Assembly (NCBI GenBank): GCA_009760855.2
Contig: WPIO01000011.1
Location: 5,900,001-5,962,000, forward strand
Length of the DNA: 62,000 nucleotides
Direction of reading: 5' to 3'
Origin: Cristatella mucedo
Taxonomy: Eukaryota > Bryozoa > Phylactolaemata > Cristatellidae
Below the pieces are notes generated by a model, which saw nothing but the letters and a program-made list of their open reading frames with translations, was not told where the DNA came from and searched no databases. The translations under genes and the position numbers were made by a program. Below, in pieces: positions 52,187 to 62,000 of the stretch; position 1 is the stretch's first letter, and every line of letters begins with the position of its first letter.

Positions 52187-52375
52187 GATTAAAGTTCAGC
52201 TGATCCAACAGCCTCATTCACATATGACCGCAGAGGATTCTCGGCAGTTGCAATGCCTGCTTGCAGCAGGCAATTCGGGGTTGCCTGCTGCAGGACTCGA
52301 ACCCACGCTCCTTTTGCCATTCCCTCGCGCGAAATCACCATTTCTTCTTGACCGCCTAGGGAGAGCGGGGATACA
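52187..52375 (-). mobile_element. SINE-1 variant
   Basis: Inverted tail AAAGTTCAGCTGATCCAACAGCC, body, then GCAGGACTCGAACCC, a perfect inverted B box (GGGTTCGAGTCC). The arm between the A and B boxes differs from the other copies, so it may be a subfamily with a different tRNA-like head. Confidence 0.7.
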
Positions 52376-53344
52376 GAGGCCTTGAGTGAGCAGCCGAATG
52401 CCTGCCTCCTTAGCTGAATACGGTCTTCGATCGGAAGTAGCTGCAGAAAGCTGCCATTCAAACGTCGACAGCAGCAGTTTTGTATATTTGGCCACTTGCT
52501 GATGCCTAGCTCGATCGCGGCTACCGCCTGCCCACAGAAAGACTTTTCGTCGATCTAACCTGGCATTATTTATCAGCTAAAACCATTTGCTTGCATTGAG
52601 ATAGAAGCAGCAGGACAATCGGCAGGTAGTGGGAGGAGCCTGCCTGCTTGGGTGGGCTAGGGGCAGACAGAATCGAGTGGTGCTCGGCTACACCAGCCAG
52701 ACAGGACAAGGTCGAAAAATAGGATCGATAGGAGTCATGGGGGGCACTCCCACCTAAGAGTGTCAACAGACTTCCATGGCTGGTTGCTTGCTCACCTACT
52801 CGGCATCTGGGCCAGCCAGCAAGCTGGCCGGCCTACCAGCAGAAGGAAGTGCCACTCGGCGATCATCGACTTGGCCCAGCTGAGTGGCTCGCTTACTGAG
52901 TGCAGAACCAGCACGCAGGGAGGCAGGCTACGCGGTATGCAAGTTCAGTTTCGGCAGCAGCAGCTCGTGGCGGCTGCCGCGGCAGCGTCAGCAGTCGTCG
53001 CTAGTACAGCAGAGCCACTCTGACCCACAGAGCAACTGCCCAGAGCTGCTGCGATGCACCTGCGATACATGATGGATCATCATGAAAGTAGAAACTGCTC
53101 ACGAAACTGCTCAGGCGCCTTTTTTCGCGAATTTCCATGCGATTCTTTAATCTTGACGCACTGTGCCTGCCGGGCATCCGTATCGAGAAAGGAAGTCGCA
53201 ACATAGCAGCGCCGCCGTCGAGTGCACAACATACTCGCGTGCAGTCTAAAACGCATGCCTGCTTTCAGCATGGATACGCGTAGATAGCGCCCACAATAAC
53301 CAGCATCGGCCCTGTAATCGACCCTGGGCAACGGGTGAGGCTGT
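52376..53344. other. Unassigned GC-moderate region
   Basis: No gene or repeat family recognised. Short frames lack domains. Confidence 0.3.
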
Positions 53345-53455
53345 GCATATAATAATAATAATAATGCACTTGATGAAGCACCCTCAGAGAACCCAATCTC
53401 TTTCTAGGCTCTTTACATTTGCTGCAAAGGGAAATGCAATTGAATGGTGATTAAT
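53345..53455 (-). mobile_element. LINE-A 3' tail
   Basis: (AAT)n, GCACTTGATGAAGCACCCTCAGAGAACCC, ATCTCTTTCTAGGCTC and TTTACATTTGCTGCAAAGGGAAATGCAATTGAATGG. Confidence 0.88.
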
Positions 53456-53689
53456 ATGCAGGCAGTGCTGACATGCAGCTGGACGTCGTGAGCCCAAGCT
53501 GGCTGCAGCAACAACTCAGCACGGTATGTCCATAATCGCAACATTGTGCATTTCATTTCATTGCATTTGATCTGCAGAACATGGCATGCGCTCAATCGTG
53601 CACAGGTATGCAGGCAAAGCGCACTGGACGACACAGATAAGTTCCACACGGCACAGGTAAAGCTGGAGCACAGGTAAAGCTGAGCTGAA

Positions 53690-54385
53690 AAGATGCATCT
53701 TTATTCAAGACTTCAATGATTCGAAGTCGTTGCCCGATGCTGAAGGAAACATGCAGCAAGCTCCTGGCGTTTGGTGCACGTGAGCTGAAGGCCCGATTAT
53801 GAAACTATTTCAGTTTAGTGCAAGGAACGGCATGACGGCCAGAGGCCGAGGAGCAGCTGGAGCACGAGCACGTGACCGATGGAGCACGCAAGTCGGCCAG
53901 GGAGGCGAGCGTGCCAGCAGCAGGCGAAGCGACCTGTAGGCGTGCGAGAGCATCTTTTCATTCGAGTTCATTCGATGCTGCTTGATAGAAAGCCAGTGAA
54001 GCTTAGGCAGACTAGGTGAGATTGGACAGCATCGTCATCGATAAAAAACCGTACGAGTTGCTGAGTTTCGAACGGCAGCAGGCCATTAAGGACAGATGCC
54101 AGGAGTTCTGTATAAAGGGAGTTCCGTTATTCTAAACGCCCTGTCACAAACTTGTAAATGAGTCAGGCTGTCGTGGAATTGGCGAAGAAGGTCCTAATTT
54201 TGGCAACACTTCTCAGCTGAAATTATGCCGACGTGACTGTCGACTCAAGCAGCTCGTCCTATGAGGTCATTTTGCTAAAGCACACTCAGATTACGGAGGC
54301 GACGGTAGATGAATCCATCTTCGAATTAAGGATGACAGCCAGATTTTGAAAGTTTGATTAGGAAGACATCCACCACAGTGAGACA
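53690..54385 (-). mobile_element. LINE-A body, very old
   Basis: Minus-strand remnants of the C-terminal region: TTGATAGAAAGCCAGTGAAGCTTAGGCAG corresponds to the inverse of CTGCACTGGCTACCAGTCAAGCAA. The following blocks (GCAGGCCATTAAGGACAGATGCC and others) keep the LINE-A order with heavy divergence. Confidence 0.5.
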
Positions 54386-54464
54386 TCACGCCCGATCCGT
54401 TTCTGACATTAGGCACTGTCTACCACAGTGGCTAGCCAAGCGTTTAACTAGCTACATAGTTCTG

Positions 54465-54617
54465 TATAAAAAATCTTAGCTGATTTAACAGCCTTATTTG
54501 CATAGCAGCAGAAGATCCTTTGTCGGTGCAGTTGGCAATTAAGGATCGCTTAAGATTCGAAACTGCTACCCAGGTCGTGAAGAGGAAGCTCCTTACCTCC
54601 TAGGCTATCACGGCCCA
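54465..54617 (-). mobile_element. SINE-1
   Basis: Inverted tail AATCTTAGCTGATTTAACAGCC, body with TTAAGATTCGAAACTGC (decayed inverted B box), CAGGTCGTGAAGAGGAAGC and TAGGCTATCACGGC. Confidence 0.82.
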
Positions 54618-55275
54618 GTCTAGGCTCGACTACTGCAATTCCGTTTTGTCTGGGCAACCAAAAAGACATTAAGCTTCTGCAGCTCGCTGTGAAAATGCTT
54701 GCAAGATTAGTCAGCAAATCCCAAAAGTTCAGCCATGTGTCTCTTTCCTTAGCTGAACGACCTGCGATGGCTCCCGTTGATCAACGTATACAGAGCCAAC
54801 TTGTTCTCATGATGCCCAAGGCCCGCCATGGGTTTGCTCCTTCATGCATAGCTGAACTGCTCCATCAGCTTCAGCTGCCTCGTTCCTTCAGGTCCTAAAT
54901 GGACAATAAATTAGCTGCTCCGTTCATACGCTTCAAGACCAATGGCGACAGAAGCATTTGCTCTGCAGGTCCTAGACTATGAAACTCACTTCCACAATTC
55001 TTATGCAACGACATATACTCTCCTTCTGCCGGCTGTTGCACATTGACTGCAGCCGTCCTGAGTTGCTACTTCCATGCTATTCACTTTCTTAAATGCCCAC
55101 TTGACTCAGCTACGCTTCTTGCTATCTATTGGTTTCGTGAGATGAAGGCAGTCGACTTGCGATTGTGTACCGCGAGCCGAGTAAGCTTTAAGTACGCTAT
55201 AGTAAACTTTCCTGTGTAACACCCACTTAGTCGTTGTGGCTTTTTTTAGTTACAGACGGAGATACGTTACATTGC
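54615..55275 (+). mobile_element. LINE-B 3' half, old
   Basis: CTAGGCTCGACTACTGCAATTCC, then damaged LQLAVKMLARLVSKSQKFSHV, RIQSQLVLMMPKARHGFAPS and CTCTGCAGGTCCTAGACTATG, ending GTTACAGACGGAGATACGTTAC. Confidence 0.85.
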
Positions 55276-55392
55276 GTTAGTCTTGCCGGTAACTATAGGG
55301 TTGTTCTTATCATCGTCGAGCTTTAGGAAGGTACTAGCCATCCAAGTTCGAATGTTGCCGATGCCGGCTGTAAGAGAGAATTAAGTGGGTGT

Positions 55393-55502
<110 letters not shown>

Positions 55503-55585
55503 CCTAGAAGTGTCGAATGATGTGTAGAGCTTTGTGTGATCGGCATTGAAATTGAGACCGAGAGTGCATTTAGCAACGACATCGG

Positions 55586-55587
<2 letters not shown>

Positions 55588-55618
<31 letters not shown>
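55588..55618. repeat. (GA)n microsatellite
   Basis: Short GA run at the place where intact LINE-A (36062-36075, plus strand) has GCTAGAGGGAGAGTATA. Confidence 0.9.
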
Positions 55619-55620
<2 letters not shown>

Positions 55621-55872
55621 AGAGGGAGAAAAAATGGGACATTCGACCAAATCCTGAGGTGATCCGCGCTTTAAGGACTCGCTGGATGACCGACAGCCTT
55701 TTACCTCTATACTCGGACATGTCACATCGAGTTGGGACCTAAACCCATTTAGTGCAACGCCAGTGATCCAAAGGCATGTCGAGAAACTCTAGAAGGATAC
55801 AGTGATCAATAGAGTCAAATGCTGCTGAGAGATCTCGGAGAACTACTGAGACCCTACCCTGATTAGCTCAGA

Positions 55873-56155
55873 AGAATACACCTATCTAGGACAGCATTTA
55901 GTGGGTCCCTGTGATTCGTCCTTCGTGTGCTTATGCGTGCTGACACTGTGCATGCTGCCACTAACCACATTTGCATGCTGACCCTGTGCATGTCACCCCT
56001 AACCATGTTATTCATTTCGTTTGTTTATCGAGCATGATTTTACTCACCATTCAATTGCATTTCCCTTTGCAGCAAATGTAAAGCGCCTAGAGAGAGAGAT
56101 TGAGTTCTCCGAGGGTGCTTTATCAAGTGCATTACTACTATTATTATTATTATCA
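55873..56155 (+). mobile_element. LINE-A 3'UTR and tail
   Basis: CACCTATCTAGGACAGCATTTAGTGGG to TCAAGTGCATTACTACTATTATTATTATTAT. Well preserved, with one extra GA unit in the stem-loop (AGAGAGAGATTGAGTTCTC). Confidence 0.9.
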
Positions 56156-56517
56156 TTGTCAATCCGAATCAGAGCAGTGCCTGTGGAATGGTTTGCTCTA
56201 ACTTCCGGTTATAACTTGCTAGCAAGGTCTGATGAAATGATGTATTCATATAGCTTCTGGGCCATTTCTCGTCAAGTTTCTTGGATAAAAATTTCGGAGG
56301 GGGACTGGACGCAAGTTATATAGGTTTGCCTGATCCATGGTCGGCTTTTCGTGACTGAACTAATGTCAGCTGTTTTCAGAAGGAAGGCACTTCAACAATA
56401 GCAAAGGATATATTTTCAATGCTTTCTATAGTGGGCAGGAGCAGATCTAAGAAAATTATCAGGAGACTTGTTCGTACTTGGTCAACAGACCTAAGCTGTC
56501 TTTAAAAAAATAATATA
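56156..56517. other. Unassigned
   Basis: No gene or repeat family recognised. Confidence 0.3.
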
Positions 56518-56652
56518 TTTTATTTGTATAGCGCCCTAAGAGACTCAATTTCTATTCAAGCGCTCCATACATGCCACGGGAATTGAGCCTATGAGCTCGG
56601 CCAGACCTTGGCCGGGGTGAGCAGTTTAGCCACTGGGCCAAGCTTATCAGGA
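56518..56652 (-). mobile_element. SINE-2
   Basis: Minus strand reads GCTTGGCCCAGTGGCTAAACTGCTCACC, AGGTCTGGCCGAGCTCATAGGCTCAATTCCC, then GAGCGCTTGAATAGAAATTGAGTCTCTTAGGGCGCTATACAAATAAAAT, the LINE-A-like tail. Confidence 0.78.
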
Positions 56653-56872
56653 AAATAACTGCACCAATGTGAGTTCAATCGAAATATGAATACAGAATGG
56701 AGGCATAAAGATGGTGAGAAAGGAAGAGGCGAGGGATGACATGAGGACTTGCATTCCTCAAAGAACGGCAGTGAGAGGATGAAGTAACAAATCCGTACTA
56801 CCTTCCCTATAAAGGATTTGGAGAAACGCCCTGCACAGTACCATTAAAATCATTCGGTAGTATGCTTGCTTT

Positions 56873-57027
56873 CGAGCCCTGACGGCACACTAGGTGACGC
56901 AGTTGCTTTTCACGACCTCGGTCCCGAGGTCGTGGGTTCGAAAGCCGCTGCAAGCTGCGGTGATAACCGTAAAAGCTCTTCTGTCACTATACAGAAGAGG
57001 CTGTTAAATCAGCTAGTATTTTATTTA
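56873..57027 (+). mobile_element. SINE-1
   Basis: CGAGCCCTGACGGCACACTAGGTGACG, perfect CACGACCTCGGTCCCGAGGTCGTG arm, GGGTTCGAAAGC, then directly GCCGCTGCAAGCTGCGG (spacer lost), body and GTTAAATCAGCTAGTATTTTATTT. Confidence 0.87.
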
Positions 57028-57129
57028 AGAAGTTGGTTGACAATGGTTGCTTCCATTTTTTGATTTAAAGATGTGCAATTCGGCTATCTAGCTATAATGA
57101 AATGGATCGATACGGCGTACAGTAATCTT

Positions 57130-57790
57130 CGGATGCCGAGCAGTGGACAGCGAGCCTCGACATTTTGACATTCATGGTCTCAAGTCTACGTTGAGTGTTC
57201 CTTGCTCTTTTAACGTCAGCCTTAAGCCAAAGAGCGTCTCGGCGGGGCAGACGTGTTGCTGTCGGAGGTACAAACTCATCAGGAATATTGGCTAGCCTCG
57301 AGTTTTAGTAATATTGTATCCAGGGGTGCGGTCGGTAGTCAAGGTCAAGCAGAGGGGCAGAGGACGCAATTCTGCTGCAGACAGCATTGTCGTCAAGATG
57401 CTCTTCACTCACATGTAATCTTGGACTGTGAAAGAGAAGCGCTTTCCGGGGAGAAGAATACACGCGTAAGATTACATGCGCAGAGATTGTTTACGATAAG
57501 GGTCGACCGGGTACATCCAAGGGAGAAACTATTGATCGGGAAAAGGCTCTACAATATGTGTAGGGGCTTGAACTCGAGCACACGGAGGGCGTAAAGATTC
57601 AGGCGGGGAAAGCATACTAGACCACGTTCGATCAGATTGGTCATCTGTGTGGACGATGCAATGACCTAGAATGAGAAGAGAGCGATTCTCGGTGAAGAGA
57701 ATTGAGAGAAAGTCAGAAAAGTTCGAGTTGAAGCCGAGATTGCTGCCCGATTGATCACGAATTACCACCGCCGCTGGTAACTTAGCACAA
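57130..57790 (-). mobile_element. LINE-A-like 5' endonuclease fragment
   Basis: The minus frame 57768-57529 reads VIRDQSGSNLGFNSNFSDFLSILFTENRS, aligning to the LINE-A endonuclease VVYRPPGTKSSFISDFSDLISILCTRN (shown in parts). LILGHCIVHTDDQSD then corresponds to LVMGDFNVHFNNLSD. The remainder toward 57130 is too diverged to place. Confidence 0.6.
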
Positions 57791-57837
57791 GCTCGACCTG
57801 AAACAGGAGATTCAAAATATTGCTAATCAGGTAATAC

Positions 57838-58776
57838 AATTAATAATAATGATTATACGCATGATATAGCGCCCTCAGAGAACTCAATTCATTTTAGGCA
57901 CTTTACATTTGCAGCAAAGGAGGCATGATCTGACCGTTAGTGGTAGTGTGCTGAATGACAACAAGCATAACGTGGTAATCGGTAACATGCATAGGGTCAG
58001 CACGAAAATGTGGTTAGTGGCAGCAAGTACAGTGTCAGCAAACATAAGCACGTAAATGACGACTCCCGTGGACCCACTAAATGCTGTGATAAATACATGC
58101 TTTTTCAGTCTCTTTTTAAATGTGGCCAGGTCATGGGATGTCACGACGAAAGTCGAAAGTGAGTTCTAGGCGCTGAGAGCATATGCATAAAATCACAGTC
58201 TCCATCGTACGAGACATAGGTAAACGATTAGATTCCGATGAGCGAGTGGTGTGTACGATGCTTAGCCTGGTGGGGAATAGATCTGATAGGTAGGCTGGAG
58301 CCAAATAATGAAGGGACCTATAGTAAGTGACAGAACCTTGAAGTCAATGTTTTGCTTGACTGGGAGCCAGTATAGTTCGGCTAGAAGTGGTTCGATGCGG
58401 CAACTGCCATGCTCGCGACAGACAAGCCTAGCTGCAGAGTTTTGCACCAGCTGTAAGCGCCTGATTGCACAGGCCGGTAGACCACCAAGCAGTGAGTTAC
58501 AGAAGTCGAGATTCGATGTCACAAATACATGGACCAATTTAGATGTTGTATCCCTGTCTAAAACGCCCGAGTTTATATGAAAGTGAGAAGACTTGACTTA
58601 GGAGCTGATGTGGTCGTTTAATGAAAAGTCGCTTTGCAACAGGACGCCTAGATTTCGTGCCAATTAAACGAGACATATGCTGGCAGAGCCTATTGTGAGC
58701 GTTAACCTTTCCAATTTCTGAATCGCATTTAGTTGGCTAATAACTAGTAGGGAATCGAGACAGACTTACAACTGAA
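57838..58776 (-). mobile_element. LINE-A 3' part with internal deletion
   Basis: Inverted tail and 3'UTR, then minus frame 58537-58262 coding NLDFCNSLLGGLPACAIRRLQ and ELYWLPVKQNIDFKVLSLT. At about 58746 it jumps from the LLVMGKP region (ATAACTAGTAG) directly to GGAATCGAGACAGACTTACAACTGA, skipping about 110 bases of the LINE, and ends at 58775. Confidence 0.85.
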
Positions 58777-59400
58777 AAGATGTTCGGGGACAGTAGCTAC
58801 TTCTACACCAGTGTCGACGATATATCGCAGAATGAAAAAAGGTGGCACCTTTTGGGATAGCATGGGTGGGATAACCAAGCCAGTTCGACGCCTTCACCCT
58901 AGTGCCAGCGAAAGCGAAAAAGTTAAAAGTACCGTCTAGTATTAGCTGGTAACAACTAGCGGTTTATTGCACACAAAAACTGGCATCCGAGAGGCGCAAG
59001 TTCTAAGCGGTCGCCAAGCCCTAGCGTCGGCTTTGTCACTGCGGATAAGCAACTAATAATCAGGCTCCTAACGGAAGGGCGCGTATTTCGACTAGTAACA
59101 ACAGAACGGACAATGTGTGGGTACCCGCAGCCCCCTGACATACACCGGCGTGTTCCGCGAGTTGTGGCGAACTCGACAAGCACCGCAGAAATGAGCGATG
59201 GACAAGTAGTTGTAGCACTGCCTCGACGAGCCAGAGTGAACAGCAAGCACCGACGGTTGTACTGAATCGTCCGGAAGCCCGAAACCCGAGGTATGCCGAT
59301 AAGGACTTCAGGCGACGTAGACGCAGCAGCAGGCTTGAAGTGATTGTACTTCATTCACGTGTATTTTCTAGTCGCTAGGGACAAAGCGCTGCCACATTTA
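58770..59400 (-). mobile_element. Ty3/gypsy-like gag-protease remnant
   Basis: Minus strand 59217-59176 spells CYNYLSIAHFCGAC, which fits a CX2CX4HX4C zinc knuckle with the second Cys changed to Tyr (TAC for TGC). About 360 bases downstream in the same orientation, 58836-58780 reads FFILRYIVDTGVEVATVPEH, the retropepsin pattern (V-D-T-G-x-E-V-x3-P) with the catalytic DTG at 58815-58807. The order and distance fit a retroelement gag-protease junction. Frames between are broken. Confidence 0.5.
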
Positions 59401-59589
59401 AAAAACAGATCTCAATCATCGATCGCTAGAAGCGGTCGATTCACTCACGGATTACATTTCCCAAAATTTACGACAGCAGCAGGCAATGCACCAGGTCAAG
59501 CGCCTTAGTGAAAAATGAAGTTAAATCTGAAAGTATGCAGATTTGACTTCGAAGCTGAATAGTCCTCAGCAACAATAAGCATCGCATCA
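59401..59589. other. Unassigned
   Basis: Nothing recognised. Confidence 0.3.
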
Positions 59590-59905
59590 CCACCGGCTCC
59601 TCTTAAGTCGCTTAGCTTTGTCTTGAGCCAATCTCGAATCCTTTGCAGACCGCGAATTTATTTCATATGCTCTAAACTTGATAATTACTCCCAACTGACG
59701 GCGTGACAATCCCTGACTTTATGGCATTTGAACAGAACATTCGCTAGGTCCTAGTGAGTTGTCGTTTGTGTGCTTGCTAGTGCTAAAACTGTGAATGTTA
59801 GGACTAATAATAGTGACCTGCTTCATGTGAAGCATACCCAAAGTGCCTAGAAAGAGTTTAAGTTCTCTGAGGCCATTGAACAAATGTATTATTATCATTA
59901 TTGTT
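59590..59905 (+). mobile_element. LINE-A 3' end, old
   Basis: CCAATCTCGAATCCTTTGCAGACCGCGAATTTATTTC...GTGCCTAGAAAGAGTTTAAGTTCTCTGAGGCC and (ATT)n, following the LINE-A order with many substitutions. Confidence 0.75.
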
Positions 59906-59984
59906 GTTATTTATTATTATCAAGTCGTCATCTCGTTGAAGGTCACATCGAAAAAGACACCCAGAGGTCATACAGGTGCTTTAG

Positions 59985-60130
59985 CCGAGCTGGTTTGGCT
60001 CAGTGGTTAAGGTTCTCTCCTTGACCAAGGTTTGGCCGAGGTCGTGGGTTCGAGCCCTGTGGCATATATGAAGCACCTAAATTGAGATTAAGTTTTCTTA
60101 AGGTTCTATACAAATGAATAATCATATAAT
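59985..60130 (+). mobile_element. SINE-2
   Basis: AGCCGAGCTGGTTTGGCTCAGTGGTTAAGG head, CCGAGGTCGTGGGTTCGAGCCC B box, then AAGCACCTAAATTGAGATTAAGTTTTCTTAAGGTTCTATACAAATGAATAAT tail. Confidence 0.82.
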
Positions 60131-60169
60131 TAATTATATATAAGAGAAATTCTGATCGAGCCACTTTTG

Positions 60170-60255
60170 AGGGTTAGGTTTTTTAATTTCTGAGTAATAC
60201 TAGTTTTAGTGGGCTAATAACCAGTAGGGAATCGAGACAGACTTACAACTGAGCT
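60170..60255 (-). mobile_element. Small LINE-A fragment sharing the 58746 deletion
   Basis: AATTTCTGAGTAATACTAG...GGGCTAATAACCAGTAG followed by GGAATCGAGACAGACTTACAACTGA. Bases 60212-60252 match 58735-58775 with one difference over 41 bases, including the same internal deletion point. Confidence 0.7.
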
Positions 60256-60730
60256 GCAGGATTTACCTGGCAAACCGGCTACGACAATGCCACCTGTGAA
60301 AGACCAACTTACGGCGAGTTTCGTGATACGTCAAGCAGTAAATACAGCTAAGCGACGGTGGAGCCCGAAAGGGATCTGTCTGACCACATTGCACGGCTCC
60401 TTCCGTGCAGGAAGGATTGTCCGATTTGTCTTGCGAGTTCAAACGGACACCTCCGGCAAAGCACTCAAACGGGTTGAGTCAAGCTAGCACTCCAAACTTC
60501 GCCAACGAATGAGGCACGAGTAGGAGTTGCATTGTACCAAGCATAGCCACCCCGTATAAAACTCAAAAAAACTACAGAACCGAAGTAGTAGCAGCGAAAC
60601 GGACAGGCCAGCAAGGGCAAATAAAGAAAGTAGAGAGACAAGAAAGCGTGACACCAAGTATGGGGAAAAGTACAAATAGATCGGTCCGTGATAATCCAAG
60701 ACTACTAGCATAGCATGACTTCTAATGACA
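60256..60730. other. Unassigned
   Basis: Open frames on both strands (for example plus 60287-60487) show no domain that I recognise. Confidence 0.3.
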
Positions 60731-60734
60731 GCAA

Positions 60735-61690
60735 GTAAGTGTTGTTGTTGCTGTTCATTTTGAGATAGTTTGCTGTCATTCGAGTGCGATGTTAGAAAAA
60801 CGCGTAGAGAGAATTTGAGGTATACAAAGCAGGTAGCAATCTATGTGAAGGTACAGCTGTGTATCGTCTGAATAAAGATTTAAAGCAAAATATGTGCTTA
60901 GCGATTACGCAGGCAAGTGCGAGAGTACAAGTTGTATAAAGAGGCGGAACCAAGCACAGACCCCTGGTGTATCCCATATTCTAAAAGCTTTTCTACTTAC
61001 TGTTACCCGCTTATGTCAGGGTTCTCAACAATCTCCGACTGAGCTAGAACCTTTGCAGTGCTGCACTAGTGATGCCCAGACGAGATGAAAGGCCCTCGAG
61101 ATCAATAGTGTCGATAAGGACTCGAAGATCAATAGTATCAAACGCGACCTTAAGATACAGCCGACCTAGCCGAGAGAATCTGCCAAAGTAAGCATTCCTG
61201 AGAGGGTCGTTATGCACTAAATAAAGTGCTGACTCTGTGACACGATTAGATTCTAAAATCTGACGGGCTCTTACGTGCTGGGCTTGAAGTACGATTGATG
61301 TACGAGTTTGGCCGGTCTGCCTCTCTAGCCGCTGCTCGTCCATCCGCGTGTCTTTGATAGGAATGACAGAAGGAGGAATGGGATTTACCTGCCGAAGTTC
61401 TCCCTGTCGAGTGTTTACTTCCGGCTAACAGCAGTCTTGTTGAATGATTCAGGGAAAGGTCGCGATGCTACTGGGAGCTATTTCGTTTGCTGTGTAGGGC
61501 AGCACATCTCAGAACGAGAATGTTGGGTCAAGGGTCAAGGTCTGCTAGCAGTAATCTTAGATTAGGCGATGAACTTCAAGACGAGGTCACTAGTGGCAGG
61601 CTTTAAGGTAGAAACCGACGACAGCGACGGAAGGGTGGGGAGTCTAGTGGAGATATTAGGATTAAAGCCTGGGTTTACCATTCTTGTACT
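60735..61690 (-). mobile_element. LINE-A ORF2 middle, degenerate
   Basis: The minus strand keeps the FNQVTSERILKF-equivalent (about 61590), VTESALYLVHNDPLRNAYFGR and VAFDTIDL (motif A region, about 61220-61130), GLSSRLGITSAALQRF, and TRGLCLVPPLYTTCTLALACVIA (motif B region, about 60970-60905). Many substitutions and a local duplication of the DTIDL segment. Confidence 0.78.
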
Positions 61691-61699
61691 TCATTTCTT

Positions 61700-61790
61700 C
61701 CTTCGGGAGGTAGTGATAGCCACCGCAGCTCTTATGCTGCCATATAAATGACGGTCTTGAATCAGCTAAACTTTACTTAAATTTGTTATT
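61700..61790 (+). mobile_element. SINE-1 3' half
   Basis: GGTAGTGATAGCCACCGCAGCTCTTATGCTGCCATATAAATGACGGTCTTGAATCAGCTAAACTTTA keeps the SINE-1 body and tail order. Confidence 0.6.
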
Positions 61791-62000
61791 TGTATTCGTG
61801 AGTGATTTTCTAACTTCATGCATCTTGTACTCTCGCAGAAACTAAAAAATAAAATTACCGATCGCCCGTACAATCCCATCGGAGATTTGCTGACCCCTAG
61901 TGGCGGTGTAGGAAGGAGTCGGTCGACGGTCGATTTAATCGTGTTTGAATTCTGGCGCATCTGCTAGGATTCCACAAAATTCTTTTCCTAGACTTTGCCT

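Noticed and set aside
59961-60130. LINE-A tail
   Set aside because: The tail resembles LINE-A, but the upstream part is a tRNA-like head, so it is assigned to SINE-2.

Overview
This looks like a repeat-rich nuclear sequence from an animal, most likely an invertebrate. The supporting signs are GT-AG introns kilobases long, tRNA-headed SINEs, two LINE families of the CR1/L2 type with RT motifs, a decayed hAT transposon, long (GA)n and (TA)n microsatellites, and CpG-rich islands. I cannot fix the phylum. A TCAGT-type initiator and a decayed multicopy gene family that I associate with arthropods and cnidarians are only weak hints.

Only two host protein genes are well supported. (1) TMEM64, minus strand, three exons: 24267-23704, 18031-17873 and 15210-14923. 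All junctions are phase 0 and GT-AG, giving 336 residues of a VTT/SNARE-associated Golgi-family membrane protein. Its introns are 5.7 and 2.7 kb and full of transposon debris, and its first exon borders a CpG-rich block at 24280-25620. (2) A NUPR1/p8-like stress protein, plus strand, single coding exon 43194-43439 (81 residues) with AATAAA at 43897. A 369-bp foldback element (42632-43000) with inverted arms of about 160 bp lies less than 200 bp upstream of its ATG.

Nearly everything else recognisable is mobile DNA. LINE-A has APE-type endonuclease and RT and ends in a stem-loop plus (ATT)n. It has one nearly full-length copy (about 27060-30480) and more than twenty 5'-truncated copies on both strands. 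LINE-B is a second CR1/L2-type family whose end reads GGAGATACATTA. SINE-1 is tRNA-headed with the tail TTAAATCAGCTAGTATTT. SINE-2 is tRNA-headed and its tail copies the LINE-A 3' stem-loop. A hAT element (about 26288-32676) was split by the LINE-A and LINE-B insertions. There are also a Ty3/gypsy-like gag-protease remnant (58770-59220, minus) and a decayed copy of an invertebrate multicopy gene (6050-6640, minus).

Layout: 1-3400 LINE fragments, a CpG-rich block and a possible core promoter; 3400-9900 a GC minisatellite, gene-family debris, SINEs and LINE tails; 10090-11905 opposed LINE-A copies; 12000-14370 mostly unexplained, ending in a CpG-rich block; 14370-25620 TMEM64 and its island; 25725-33820 LINE-C, SINE-1, then hAT with nested LINEs; 33820-42600 LINE and SINE fragments and microsatellites; 42600-43920 foldback element and NUPR1; 43920-62000 LINE, SINE and retroelement mosaic. 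The genes do not form an operon or a shared pathway. The coherent systems here are the LINE-A/SINE-2 mobilisation pair and the nested transposon record.
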